A DNA stretch of 64,000 nucleotides from Candidatus Hydrogenedentota bacterium (GTDB lineage Bacteria > Hydrogenedentota > Hydrogenedentia > Hydrogenedentales > JAGMZX01). The position numbers and the translations under genes were made by a program. The notes under the pieces were generated by a model, which had not been told where the DNA came from, did not search any database, and saw nothing but the letters and a program-made list of their open reading frames with translations. The stretch covers positions 231,449 through 295,448 of the forward strand of contig JAKQEQ010000193.1 of assembly GCA_029556545.1 (NCBI GenBank), given 5' to 3'. This document shows positions 20,201-28,400 of the stretch, piece after piece. Within the stretch, counting starts at the first letter, position 1; every line of letters starts with the position of its first letter.

Positions 20201-22404
20201 TGCGTTTGCAGCAGGACAACGTGAACCAGTTCCAGATCAACGCGGAGAACCGGGAGTTCGATTTCAATAGCCGACTCATCGAAATCTTCGGGTATCCGTA
20301 TGCCGGCGATATCGGGCCGAGCGGGAGTTACCCCGCGGGTTACGACGGGCCGGACTGGAAGCACTATAGCTATTTCGATCCCACGTCGCTGCTCGGCGAA
20401 GACCCGGGGCAAATCCAGGAGATCACCTTTGAATTGCCGCTGGTTTCGTTCACGAACGTGGGCGAGGCGAACGTGGGCGATGAGACGATCAACGAGTTCG
20501 GCGTTCCCACGAAGGCGTTCGAGCCGGTGACGTTCCACCTGTCGACGAACGGCTTCGGCGAAGTCCGGCCGCCGGGTTGGGGCGAGCGGCGCGCGCCGGG
20601 CGAAATCCAGTTGGCGCGCCAGGAACTCTGGCTGGCGATAAGCCGCTATGAGAAGGCGATTGACACATATGAAGGCCTGTTGATGGACATCGAGGACGCT
20701 ATCAAGCTCATCGAACAGCAGAAGGCGCTCCAGGCGACCAAGATCGAAATTCTGCTTTCGAATCAGCGCGAGAAGCAGGACCTTCATAGCTACGTGAAGT
20801 CGGCGAAGACGCGGCAATTCGCCTATCGCACGACTGCCACCAATGTGACCCGCGTGGCGAACGGCCTGGCCGAGGCCATCCCGCGCATGCTCGTGGCGGG
20901 TCTCGCGGTCGGCGGCGACTACACGTCCGTTATTCGGGGCGTGATCAAGGGTATTGCCGCAGTGAGCGAGGCGGTGCTGTCCGGTCTTGCGGACGCGGAA
21001 GAAATCAACATACTGAAAGAGGAGCAGAGCTACGCGCAACACGAAACGCAGAACGAGATCACGCTGACGACGGCCACGCAGGATTACGAGCTGCAGCAGG
21101 CACTCGCGCAACTGAACGAGAAGGTGCGCAACGAGACAACACTGCGTTTCGAAATCGTGCAGGCGGAGGAAGCGATGATGCAGCAGTTGGGCCGGTACAA
21201 GTCGACGCTTGCTCGCGGCCAGCGCCTGCTCGAAGAACTCCTGCGTTTCCGGCGGCAGACCGCGTCGCAGGTGACGCAGTACCGCTACCGCGACATGGCG
21301 TTCCGTATCTTCCGCAACGACGCGCTGCAGAAGTACCGGGCGCAGTTCGATCTCGCCGGGCGCTACGTGTTCCTTGCCGCGATGGCCTATGACTATGAGA
21401 CGAACCTGCTTGGCAGCGATACGGCATCCGGCCAGCGGTTCCTCACGGACATCGTCCGGTCGCGTTCGCTGGGGCTGATCCAGAACGGCCTGCCGGTGAC
21501 GGCGGGCACGACGGGCGACCCCGGTTTGGCGGACCCGATGGCGCGGATGATGCAGAACTGGGAGGAGGTTATCAAGGGCCAGCTTGGCTTCAACAACCCG
21601 CAGACGGAGACGAACCGGTTCTCCCTGCGGCGCGAGCACTACCGTATTCTTCCGGGCACCGCCGGCAATGAACTGTGGCGCGAGGAACTGAGCCGAAGCG
21701 TGGTGCCGAACCTTCTCGCGTTGCCTGAGTTCCAGCGGTACTGCCGCGTCTTCGACAATCCGCAGCCGCAGGAGCCCGGCATCGTGGTCCGGTTCCCGAC
21801 CACCGTGAGCTTCGGCCTGAACTTCTTCGGGAAGCCGTTGGGCGGCGGCGACAGCGCCTACGACCCGACGCACTTCGCCACGAAGGTGCGCTCGGTCGGC
21901 GTGTGGTTCAGCAACTACAACAACCTCGGCACGGGCATGTCGAACACGCCGCGCGTGTACCTCGTTCCCGTGGGGACGGATGTGTTGCGCACACCATCCG
22001 ACGGGGATCGCACGTTGCGTCAGTGGCGGATCATCGATCAGAAGCTGCCGGTGCCGTTCACGCTCGGCGTGAATGATTTCGCCGGGTCGGAGTGGATTCC
22101 CGTGGTGGATTCGCTCACGGACAGCTTCGCCCAGGTACGGAAGTACTCGATGTTCCGCGCGTACCACGACAGCGGCAACTTCAACCCGAATGAGACTATC
22201 CGGGACAGCCGCCTGATCGGGCGCTCGGTCGCGAATACGGAGTGGATGCTGATCATTCCGGCGGGCACCTTGTCATCGGACCGCCAGGAAGGCCTGCAGC
22301 GGTTCATCAATGGACGGCTGTTGTCCGACGACACGCGCGACGGCAACGGTGTGACGGATATCAAGTTGTTCTTCCAGACATACGCCTACTCTGGCAATAA
22401 GTAA
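8269..22404 (+). CDS. Giant secreted adhesin-like protein with Calx-beta, FG-GAP, DNRLRE and TcA-like C-terminus
   Basis: 4711 residues. The ATG at 8269 follows GGAGGA by 8 bases and opens a signal peptide (residues 1-40, ending LAARPIAA); an in-frame ATG at 8122 would run through an intergenic palindrome and is rejected. Parts in order: jelly-roll/MAM-like domain (79-245), Calx-beta (252-366), a second jelly-roll split by an inserted module (about 370-710), Calx-beta carrying an EF-hand insert (DTDDDDALSRAE loop), further Calx-beta domains near 900-1020 and 1200-1320 around a third jelly-roll, an unassigned region, seven FG-GAP repeats (GDVNGDGF type, about 1752-2280), a long unassigned region, a Gly-Glu linker plus DNRLRE domain (3288-3515), then helical and coiled-coil parts (about 4108-4354) and a final 200-residue beta domain. 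The last 600 residues resemble the TcB-binding end of Tc-toxin TcA proteins in layout; that is inference. The SpvB-RHS gene follows after 46 bases. Confidence 0.85.
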   Translation: MRREDRQTLWRGRLRLCASGLGVLLIGTCCLMLAARPIAAESPAELSRVQVRPGEETASPSLWEVDRLRRILKAAPRTCVFEDSLTSAANWEFTGLWHHQIDSACATAAPGYNSEPGAIVFNDEATCTYETGTRVFGYATMKVEKLIPGDALAAVLVFHDSLELERAFDAAFVEISADGGPWTPTSFVRKVSDTAWGEEIVDISEYINPSAPKSIRVRFGFDTFDSQWNDYTGWYVDDVKICTTTVPEGFSGVYINNVSIQERNFASPVATFSVTVDPPATSPFGLRYKTVDGTATLADSDYEETIGTLTFAVGDTQKEIQVTIIGDPYPEGDETFMVELSDLAGGGGKVVIGSPVGTCTLIDDDFPTTVFIEEFDTAARWDMTGNWHLSPDNHCLAEDAYRPPSAVHFGIEARLLPPPPPPVFSLVEDGGFEAGTPSAVWTESSTNHGTPLCNTTTCPITGDTGPRTGDWWVWFGRSVPSTDEASAIEQSFIIPSFGTAELKFYVKMFSDTTPGSLGVYLDASKLFEITEADAAGYTTYQEVIIDVSAFADDLAHTLRFEGFTEKNGVTTFFVDDVSLIAGGGSEGEGEGEGEPYIQSYCAYLPNSSGYLELIEDVHLAPAVDIRFTWFDYVAMEPVNDRYFVEISDDGGATWTSIFSSTEAKPDWSESSADISAYSGRAVRFRFGFEANGSVEDLGWIIDQVHIDSVLLPADYSNVSILPAQAEEGGGPNDELSLAEVRVFAPLLAASTFDLLDTDDDDALSRAELEAASAEGTAVAVALLEAFDTLDMGDRDITFTITLDPPNTREISLRYFTSDLAPPDLYTALAGADYGATDARVRIPANTSSATVSVPLVGDPYAEKDERFRISIEAVTVNAIVSGGSALGTVLNDDTISLITINDISVLEDNGGELDAEGKFSARFRVDVTPPSNQPVTLKYRTVEGTALRSIDYLHAEGAIEIAAGEDRAFILVQIKDDQFPEEDETFFLELCEPSINATFGTDGGGQPLATLRGMATILNDDDYEIIWSDGFEFVSTLWTLNGNWHIQDSSQCLLPTPGYISPTKALVYNVEAECDYDVGVIPFADLNVDLPIPATALDPRLMWSQFVDLQDAIIFGLVVREYSGGAPVPGQYAEFILSHPEGEEIGAWHEEYISLTSFIGKTIRISFALNTFGVGANPEPPETVASRGWYLDDVSLRYIDAAGVSVLSIEDVSQPEGNIGATNAVVRVNFSPAPADVAHLHYTTLDGTATAGEDYVGADGVRVDVPAGARSATIEIPVLGDFDVEPTETFEVIVSDPSDNLFALSNRGTVTITNDDFPQGTIFGTTGASAPANLVQANITNPLDATTVATYDSVYFSAGDFAGYDFNSFFAWSPGDNHLYELNTSTGNRRTFAVMTPFGGGHMWAGLAWHLQEGRFYALSSNDVDSASLYSIGQGELQIVGANDTFYFPMDALYRKSRTQAIYLASELAGIQDIDALYLSVKQLPGSALENWTIRLKQTTATQFTSGQPFDNSGWTTVYQNDELVQQYGWVKFSFSAPYTYTAGNNLVVEFSYCNANQSHDGYVDWQSTSTPRTAFMESNLGESCAVDNPLNWTNVPYTRNGVPTIKLGALIQTKTGDLPPTVARPIGLAIHPTTGAIYTVSRPTGTGTEAVIAQIRKDGTTVSAPVSLGFDLSAGDLDFDDATAKLYLAAHTNVTGTQETSLFQVDIGASFGAAARIGRIGAGAAMPAMGITALPSPPGQGALFDVGVRTLPGLRIEGDQAATALSVPGFNAELMAAASGVGDVNNDGYEDYAVTFPAMTAKRPNGDMVTGAGETFLIYGTSADGLPPALRDGVLSIGEFHPSIGVRFPGVTADEASGFAVSGVGDVNGDGFDDFVVGAPFRDDPSRTDQGFAYLVYGSSLLSDIFDLGSGVRAEVVALTGADRSNWTGFSVRGAGDVNGDGFADFLVGAPASEHPSGSTKGEGRAYLVFGGVSPLGDLTGTLNLDSLDGQTGVKLLGPQGILNYSGISVSGAGDVNGDGYDDILVGGHIRPNNARNGVVYLVYGKPTDDGSGGANWPDAIELDTSADLMITGQSIEFGTGRSVAGAGDVNGDGFGDILIGAPEEGRAFLVFGSRPGPAGAYTTANIGAVPGAALRGVVIHGPLSGKAGPSDDFGVSVAGAGDVNGDGFADMLIGAPKAAALGNGDAGDVYLILGDAAAGTTMFASAIAAGQLYANELDPGSLFRLVGGVEGDLAGRTVSCAGDVNGDGYSDLLICAPGANPQGVSNAGEVYLVYGGAPAVSVLADAEATYVNYLRSGLKLSAPGAPAQAVDVPMRPAGTTGDGAHTTPLSRCAIGFKGGGAGGSNQSPSQQVVTLYRTPVPAPATNAGFTASRVYWYIESTRLNFNESTVTFWYTPEDVMGLDLNSSGIFYSPTRPTDATNWRAINSEMDETRRTITISRVHRDDLGNPTGETLNGYYAILQLDLKFELGTEIPRPFGVELSDIPQGPKTVIPEGAAWWHDKSNRLFAAKPGPIQIKWTDTMTTDAVNYWPTELEKYQVHVAETLPVDLRADDAFKSARLLFSEEAVGAIPDEVQTNLAFSATGPGRSLLLLSNGADPRGFDIFFLRVQSILWNTDGFLFDGIPAIIGEQILPEFDHDLACGDPLVFFEKARVNPHEGYYDRGTRTGPIFPVNLDNPNDQQDDLVIIYYGMGKAMLDAQQDQLGTTKSCWPTTPVRYVAMWPNNPPHLVIAVPSDEAILPDNVYVNPSVYVQNDSALMGFNPNEEHAFRDVNKIYVMRDDLNLASTSEPYVLVEYTEGATGAPNMLVYQVVQEYIDEASNTFLTFDYPAVAGKRLNPPESLQLRGACGDLTVSSPWPPADAATLFDSQGKRNPSPVFRDRLDDLWVYRAGHFGGTETVQMQYFYRSKGDFYFPVQYYPDGPPPEGSCIPWLDIAAGTPGQPRKVTYTIRWPDEVATMQIGQTLAQATPTKMHGSSLKQWDGGLEKWPEKEAQKAGPGEAFLPDIAGACSVSVLYQQGTDFGQGPLVQLIDFAAPRRAPLLKVPATIESKPGGEYAIFTKLPPQLQERLRYQLFERELEFRGIFVEIFGGDDIVLPNVMTEREYYFLRDEFNEGGDTDWAAAIDELWNNQNDLIFVDDVSPPPYAMAMTSAFADHTGYVTVITGNRDTCSGVVDMNVFRVGCPLYKSTINVIYPPCPFDQQLTLRYTGDFAGSSDNYLFEWRILAAATPNFENIPVEQWDLFPTPPHPNPSKAPNQGAVDITIKGANLITLRDNVVRVQYERLLDVGEGEGEGEGEGEGEVFSASRDAVLYEDAAGQLANGLGQYLYAGKNAAGKTRRSVISFDLDAIPDDAVIESVTLRLHVSQGIGGPRQVGIYRSLKTWDEGPSTPTDEAMGAPVENGDVTWTAYKYVILTVLGVPIHLPETWTALGGDFNTLFRAIQTVDGPGYYEWTDDRLVEDVQMWLALDESGDDPRPKVPGWFIVGHEAEAGTLKRFDSRQSSTAAFQPQLIVKYSVPTRAEKAVEFPCDVLSGYTDWAFAPGWIKRVLGEIDPFRQRTTGGHIAGAERKYFQFHDQEVNTVVSMLEQAGPRYEGNISLNCDDLDALGLIQTYETVLSMGRDLSIDAPTPIDYAGANDALLLVTGRIGDLYMLFANEAYGDAADPTISFGTSSGDFASEAAPSIHCFQNQTASLLEEELVLLRGRDDTRPPNVTTAPIYNRFYPNFTNDITGGQVAYFLNYGIVDVTGNGGSPDEIDAATMYPQGHGDAWGHYLMAAKSYYYLFAHPHYTYIPRSELVNVGAQAVQVDYFDERKFANIVAAKARCGAEIVNLTYRYYYTADPQGQWQGYKDTDPERAWGVSEWASRAGQGAYFDWVVGNALLPQEDVDAEPTINKIDRTTVIELREVAGAFQDIQAKVDQADLGLNPLGLARNVVPFDIDPSRIDAGETHFEQIYNRAVKAMMNAITVFNHANESSQRLRLQQDNVNQFQINAENREFDFNSRLIEIFGYPYAGDIGPSGSYPAGYDGPDWKHYSYFDPTSLLGEDPGQIQEITFELPLVSFTNVGEANVGDETINEFGVPTKAFEPVTFHLSTNGFGEVRPPGWGERRAPGEIQLARQELWLAISRYEKAIDTYEGLLMDIEDAIKLIEQQKALQATKIEILLSNQREKQDLHSYVKSAKTRQFAYRTTATNVTRVANGLAEAIPRMLVAGLAVGGDYTSVIRGVIKGIAAVSEAVLSGLADAEEINILKEEQSYAQHETQNEITLTTATQDYELQQALAQLNEKVRNETTLRFEIVQAEEAMMQQLGRYKSTLARGQRLLEELLRFRRQTASQVTQYRYRDMAFRIFRNDALQKYRAQFDLAGRYVFLAAMAYDYETNLLGSDTASGQRFLTDIVRSRSLGLIQNGLPVTAGTTGDPGLADPMARMMQNWEEVIKGQLGFNNPQTETNRFSLRREHYRILPGTAGNELWREELSRSVVPNLLALPEFQRYCRVFDNPQPQEPGIVVRFPTTVSFGLNFFGKPLGGGDSAYDPTHFATKVRSVGVWFSNYNNLGTGMSNTPRVYLVPVGTDVLRTPSDGDRTLRQWRIIDQKLPVPFTLGVNDFAGSEWIPVVDSLTDSFAQVRKYSMFRAYHDSGNFNPNETIRDSRLIGRSVANTEWMLIIPAGTLSSDRQEGLQRFINGRLLSDDTRDGNGVTDIKLFFQTYAYSGNK
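10024..10050 (+). repeat. Short Glu-Gly tract in the giant protein
   Basis: Nine codons of alternating Glu and Gly (after GGGS, before PYIQSY). It marks the downstream edge of a module inserted into the second jelly-roll domain. Confidence 0.85.
18130..18171 (+). repeat. Glu-Gly tract before the DNRLRE domain of the giant protein
   Basis: Fourteen codons of alternating Gly and Glu directly before a DNRLRE-type carbohydrate-binding-like domain (VFSASRDAVLYEDAAG to QPQLIVKYSV). Such linkers in this window repeatedly sit at domain borders. Confidence 0.85.
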
Positions 22405-22450
22405 GAACCAGGGAAGGCCCGACGGCGGGACGAGGGATGGACGGAGACGG

Positions 22451-25400
22451 ATGTACAGGGACGAACGCGGAAATATGCCGGCGGCGCGCCCGCGCTCGGT
22501 GAGCGCGGGCCCGTCGCCGTCTGCCCGGCGCGTTTGCGCTGCCGTGGCGGCGGCGTTACTGGTCGGCGCCGCATGCGCGTTCGCTCAAGATAAGAGCGGC
22601 ATGAACCCGAATACGATCAACGTGCCGAAGGGACCGGGCAGCATCGAAGGGCTGGGCCAGGCTTTCGAGCCACAGCTCAACACGGGCGGTGCGCCTTACG
22701 GGATCGTGGTCGTCGTGCCCCCGGGCGCGCCCGGCGGCGCGCCGGACCTCAAGTTGTCGTATGGCGGCGGCGGCGGCAATAGCCCCTTCGGGTTCGGTTG
22801 GTCGCTGAGCGTGCCGAGCATCGAGCGGCGCACCTTCCGCGGCGTGCCGCGCTACATCGACGGACCAAACGGTCTGGATGACGATCAGGACGGCGAAGTG
22901 GACGAGCGCGACGAGATAGACGAATTCGTCAACGAGTCCGGCGTGTTGCTCACGCCCGAAGCGGGCGGCAACTATTTTGCCCGTTTCGAAGAGCAATTCG
23001 GGCGCTATCGCCGCATGGGCGATCGATGGGAGTGCACGCTGGCGAACGGCGCGCGGCTCGAATTCGGGACTTCCGAGGAGGGCCGCGTCTTCGACCCGCT
23101 GACGAATCGCGTCGGCCGCTGGTACCTGCAACGACGGACGGATACGAACGGGAACGTAATCACGTACTACTACAAGACGTTCTCGTCGGACCGCAACCAG
23201 AACCAGAAATATCTGTGGAAAATCGAGTACGGAGCGGGCGCACCGCCGCGGTCCGCGTTCCAGTTCGCGGTCATCGAGTATGAGCCGCGCGACGACTGGT
23301 TCGAGGATTGCACGCTCGGCTACATCGTGCGCACGGGCATGCGCGTGCGGCAGATCGTCCTCGGCGCGCAAGGCGCCGCGGTCCCGGGGCACCTCGCCGG
23401 CGACTTCAATCAGGACGGCGTGACCGACTACCTGGCGCGGGTCTACCGCCTTGCCTACGAGACGCACTCCCACTGGTCCCTGATCAGCAGCGTGACCGTC
23501 ATCGGGGCCGACGGCCAGACCTCGCTGCCGCCCGCGCGCTTCGAGTACACCGTCTGCAATCCGCCGGCGGAGATTAACGCGGGCGGCGCGGCCATCGGCG
23601 CGATTAACGAACCCGCCTACGTTATGGACACCAAGACCGTTGACCTTGTCGATCTCAATGGCGACGGCGTCGCCGATGTCCTGAAGACGGAAGAGTTCGG
23701 GGGCGTGCATCAGGCGTTCCTGAACCTGGGCGAGCGCGATACGCCGGATGGGCGCGCCATCGCGTGGAGCAACCCTATCGACATGACTTCGGCGGACGGG
23801 TTGGCGTGGGGCATCGACTTGAGCTCGAGCACGACGCCCGCGCACCTCGCGGACATGGACGGCGACGGCCTCTCGGACCTGGTGTACAAGTCCATTCAGC
23901 AGGACATGTACTACTTCCACAATACGGGCCATGTCGGCTGGGCCGTGCGTGCCACGCTCAGCGCCCTCGGGGACTCGCCCCCGTCGCCGTTCGAGCGCTT
24001 CGACGTGCGCCAGGCCGACGTGGACAACGATAAGAACACGGACATCGTGCAGAGCGTGTCGGTGGGCGAAAACGCGGACTACCGAATCTGGTTCAATCAG
24101 GGCGACGGCCGATTCGCGCGGCCCGTCACCATACCGCAGGACAACGGCTGGAACTTCGACGACACGGGCGTGCAAGTCCTGGACTTCAACGGAGACCGGT
24201 TGCCGGACCTCGTCCGGCTGCGTCCGTTGAACGTACAGGTCCAGGCGGGGCTTGGGCGGGGCGCGTTCGCGCCGATGATCACGGTGAGTTTCTCTGACGG
24301 CCCGCTCGATGACTACGTGCTGCCGCGTGCCAATTTGCGTGATCTCACCGGCGACGGCCTGCCGGAACTCGTGGTGGACCGGGCCGAGCCGGGCGTTGTC
24401 TGGTACTGGATCAATCTCGGCAACTACACCTTTGACAGGCGCCGCATAATTTACAACATGCCGACGGGCATCGGCGTCGAACCGGCGGTGCGCTGGGCCG
24501 ATATCAACGGCAACGGCACTGTGGACCTGATCTACTGCGACCGCGAGGTCGAGCCGAAGATGCAGATTGTCGATCTCGGGCGCCTTATGGGCTGCGAACC
24601 GAGCATCAACCTGATGACCCGTATCGACAACAGCATCGGTCGGATCACGACCATCGAATACACGCCCTCGACCTACTTCGCGCTCACTGACGCCGCCGCG
24701 GGCAATCCCTGGCCCGGCCCGATGCCGATGAAGACGGACGTCGTGACGCGGGTCACGGAGTCCGATTCGCTTGGCGACAGCTATGTGACGGAATACACGT
24801 ATCACGACGGTTTCTACGATGACTACAACAAGACGTTTCGCGGCTTCGGCTACGTCGAACAATTCACGCGGGGCGGCGTGGGCGCGCCTACGGCCGTTCA
24901 TCGCTTCTACTTCCACAACGGGCGCGACGACTTGAGCCTCAAGGGTACGTTGTATCGGGCGACCGTCGAGGCCGAGGACGGCGGTGTCTTCGACGAAACG
25001 GAAACGACGTGGAATGCGCGGGTGATCTTCGTGGGGACGAACGGGCAGCCTTCCACCTTCGCCCATCCGGTGACGGAGCGGAAGCGGGTGATCGAGCGCG
25101 GGCGCGGCGAGCCACGCGAGTTGGTTGTCGAGTACGAGTACGACCGCTACGGCAACGTAACGCGCGAGGCGAACTACGGCGTGGTTGTCGGCGATGACCT
25201 CGCGGCGTTCGATGACGAGCGCGTCAAGGTAACGGAGTATGCGATCAATGCGGAGGCGTGGATCATCCGCACCGTTATGCGCGAGGAAGTGCGCGATCTC
25301 GCGGGGAACGTCTTCTCGCGCATCGAGACCTATTACGACGACCCGACCTTCGCGGGCAACAACCTCGGCGTGGTCACGCGCGGCAATAAGACGCTCGTGA

Positions 25401-28400
25401 AAGCCTGGTTGAACCCGGCGGACCTGAACGACTTCATCCTGTCGAACCGCTTCGCCTATGACGCCTACGGCAACGTGGTGTTGAATCTCGACCCGCTCGC
25501 CGCGGCCCCCGGCGGCACGCCGGACCCGAACGTCGGCCATTACCGGGAAGTCGCCTATGACCCGGTGTTTCATGCGTTCCCCGTGCGTGAGACCGCGCAC
25601 GTCGGCGGCGGTTCCGCGCCGTTGCCTTACTTCGCCGAATACGACACCATCCACGGCGTGATCACGCAATTCACCGAATTGAACGGCGCGGCGACGCGCT
25701 ACGGCTACGACGAGTTCGCGCGCTTGACGCGCCTCGTCGAACCGGGCGATACCGAGGAATTCCCGACGGAGGAATACGCGTACCACTTGGCGCAGACGGT
25801 CCCCGGCGGGTCGGGCCTGCCCTATGCGCAGGGCACGGTCAATTTCGTCGAGGTGCGCAAACTCGACCGCGTTCCCGGCACCGGCGTGAAACGGGATTAT
25901 TTCCACATCGCGCGCAACTTTGTGGATGGGCTGGGCAGGCCGCTGATGACCAAGGAGGAGGCGGAGGACGACCCCGCGACCGGATTGCCGCGGGTCGCCG
26001 TGAGCGGCGCGACGCGCTTCAACGCGCGGACGCGCCCCGCATACCAAATGCAACCGTATTACACGCGCAGCTCCGGCGCGACGCTCGACGCGCTGCTCGC
26101 TTTCGAGGACGTGCGCGCGCCCGGCTGGGAGGGCTTGTTTCACGAGGACGGCGCGCTGGTCGCGCGGAACCTTGCGCAGGCGCACAAGCTCGAATACGCC
26201 TACGACGCAACGCTGCGCGGCACCGAGGTGGTCGCGCCGGACGGCGCGGTGTCGCGCACAGAATACGAGCCGCTTGTGCGCAAGGCTTTTGATCAGAACG
26301 ACGCCGACGTCGCCTCGCCGCACTTCGACACGCCGAAGATTGCGCGCCAGGACGGCTTGGGCAGGCTTGTGCGAGTCGATGAACTGGCGAAACTGAACGA
26401 CGACGGCACCCCCGCGACCGGCGTGCAGGTCTGGTCCACGCATTATGCATACGACGTGAACGATCAGTTGACGCGCGTCACGGATGCGCAGGGCAACGTG
26501 CGCATCATGCAATATGACGGGCGGCATCGCATGGTGTACATGGACGACCCGGACCGCGGCGAGACGCGGTTTACCTACGACGCCGCCTCGAACCTCGTGC
26601 GCACGGAGGACGCGAAGCGACAGGTGGTCGAGAATACCTATGACGGCGTCAATCGCATTCTCTCCGAGGACTATCGTGACGAGGGCCTGCCCTTCTCGGC
26701 AAATCGTTCCCCGGACGTGCGGTACGTGTATGACGCGCCGCTCGGCCCGGTCGAACTGGGCGGCGGCGAGACCGCCACGCCCGAGAACACCGCCGGCAAA
26801 CTGGTCGCCGTCATCGATCTGGCAGGCGAAGAGCATTTCTCGTATGACGCGCGGGGCCGCATCGCGTGGTCCGTAAAGCGGGTGCCCGACCCCGTGACCG
26901 GGACGCTCGTCTCGTATACCCAGCGGCTGGAACACGACGCCATGGACCGGCTCACGTCGCTGACTTATCCCGACGGCGACCGGCTCGCCCACGACTACGG
27001 GCGGCGAACGACCCTCGAACGGATCACCGGCGGCGGCCTCGTCAATCTGGATGGTGTGCCTTACGTGCTGCGGGACACCGAGCAGACGCCCGCCGGCAAA
27101 CCCGCCGCGATGTCGTTCGGCGACGGCGCGCGCACGGATTACCGCTTCGATCCCCGGGGCCGCATGACGGGACTGCGGACGTTCCGCGAGAACGCCCCCG
27201 CCGAGTCGTTGGTTGACTTCCAATACACGTTCGACGGTCTCGCCAACGTCGTACGCATCGAAGACCGCCGCGCCGCCACGCTCGTTCCCCAAGGCGACGC
27301 GCGCCGCAACACACAAACGTTCACCTACGACGACTTGTACCGGCTGACGCGCGCGAGTTTCTCGCGGGCCACGCCGGGACAGACCGACGCCGTGGACCGG
27401 CATATCGCCTATCGCTACGATCGGATCGGCAACATGCTGGAGCAGACCTCGAACATCGAGCATTTCGAGAGCGGTCGGTCGGTGACGCACCTCGACGCCA
27501 TGCACTACGGCGGAACCCTCGGTGCCAGCAATCGCGTCGGGTACGCACCCGACGTGCCCGGCCCGCACGCGCTGACTGGCGCGGGGGGCGGTGCGCGCTA
27601 CACTTACGACGCGAACGGCAACGTGACGCGCGCGGACGGCCTCCGAATGACTTGGGATTTCAAGGACCGACTGGTCGCCGTCGAACGCGCGGAGGCGGAC
27701 GGGTCCGCGACGCGCGCCGAATACACCTATGACTACACGAGTCGGCGCATCACGAAGCGCGTGTGGCGGCGGCCTGCTGGAGAGACCGCGTTTCCGGGGA
27801 CGCCGTCGAGTTCCGCCGTATACGTCAGCAAGTACTACGAGTTGCGGGACGACGGACGCCCCGTGAAATACGTCTGGTACGACAAAGCGCGGATAGCGCG
27901 TGTCACGGGCACGCTCGAGCCCGCGGAGGAACGCATCCAGCAGTATCGACTGTTCCCGGGCTGGAATCTGCTGGGCATGCCGGTCGATGCGGCGGACGCC
28001 GTGGCGCAACTTGGCGTCGGCGTGGACGCGAACATCGAGGGCTGCTTCCGGTGGGACGCCGTCACATCGAGGTACAGACGCGTGAACGCCGGTGACGCGC
28101 TGCCGGCCGGCGCCGTCTTCTGGCTTAAAGTGACGGTGGCGGCCACGTTCGAAGTGCGGGGCGCCTATGTCACCGGGGCCGCGCAGTCGATTCCAGCGGA
28201 GGGCGGCTTCATCACGGCGCCCGGCGCGGATGCGGTTTCCTTCGCGGACCTGTTGCCCGGGAACACGGTCTTGTGCCGCCTGTACGACGCGGCGACCCAG
28301 CGTTGGATCACGCTGCAAGTCGGCGACGCGGGCGATATCGGCGGCGTTGAAGCACCCGCGCTGGTCGCGCCGGGACAGGCTCTCTTCTTGCGCACGCGCG

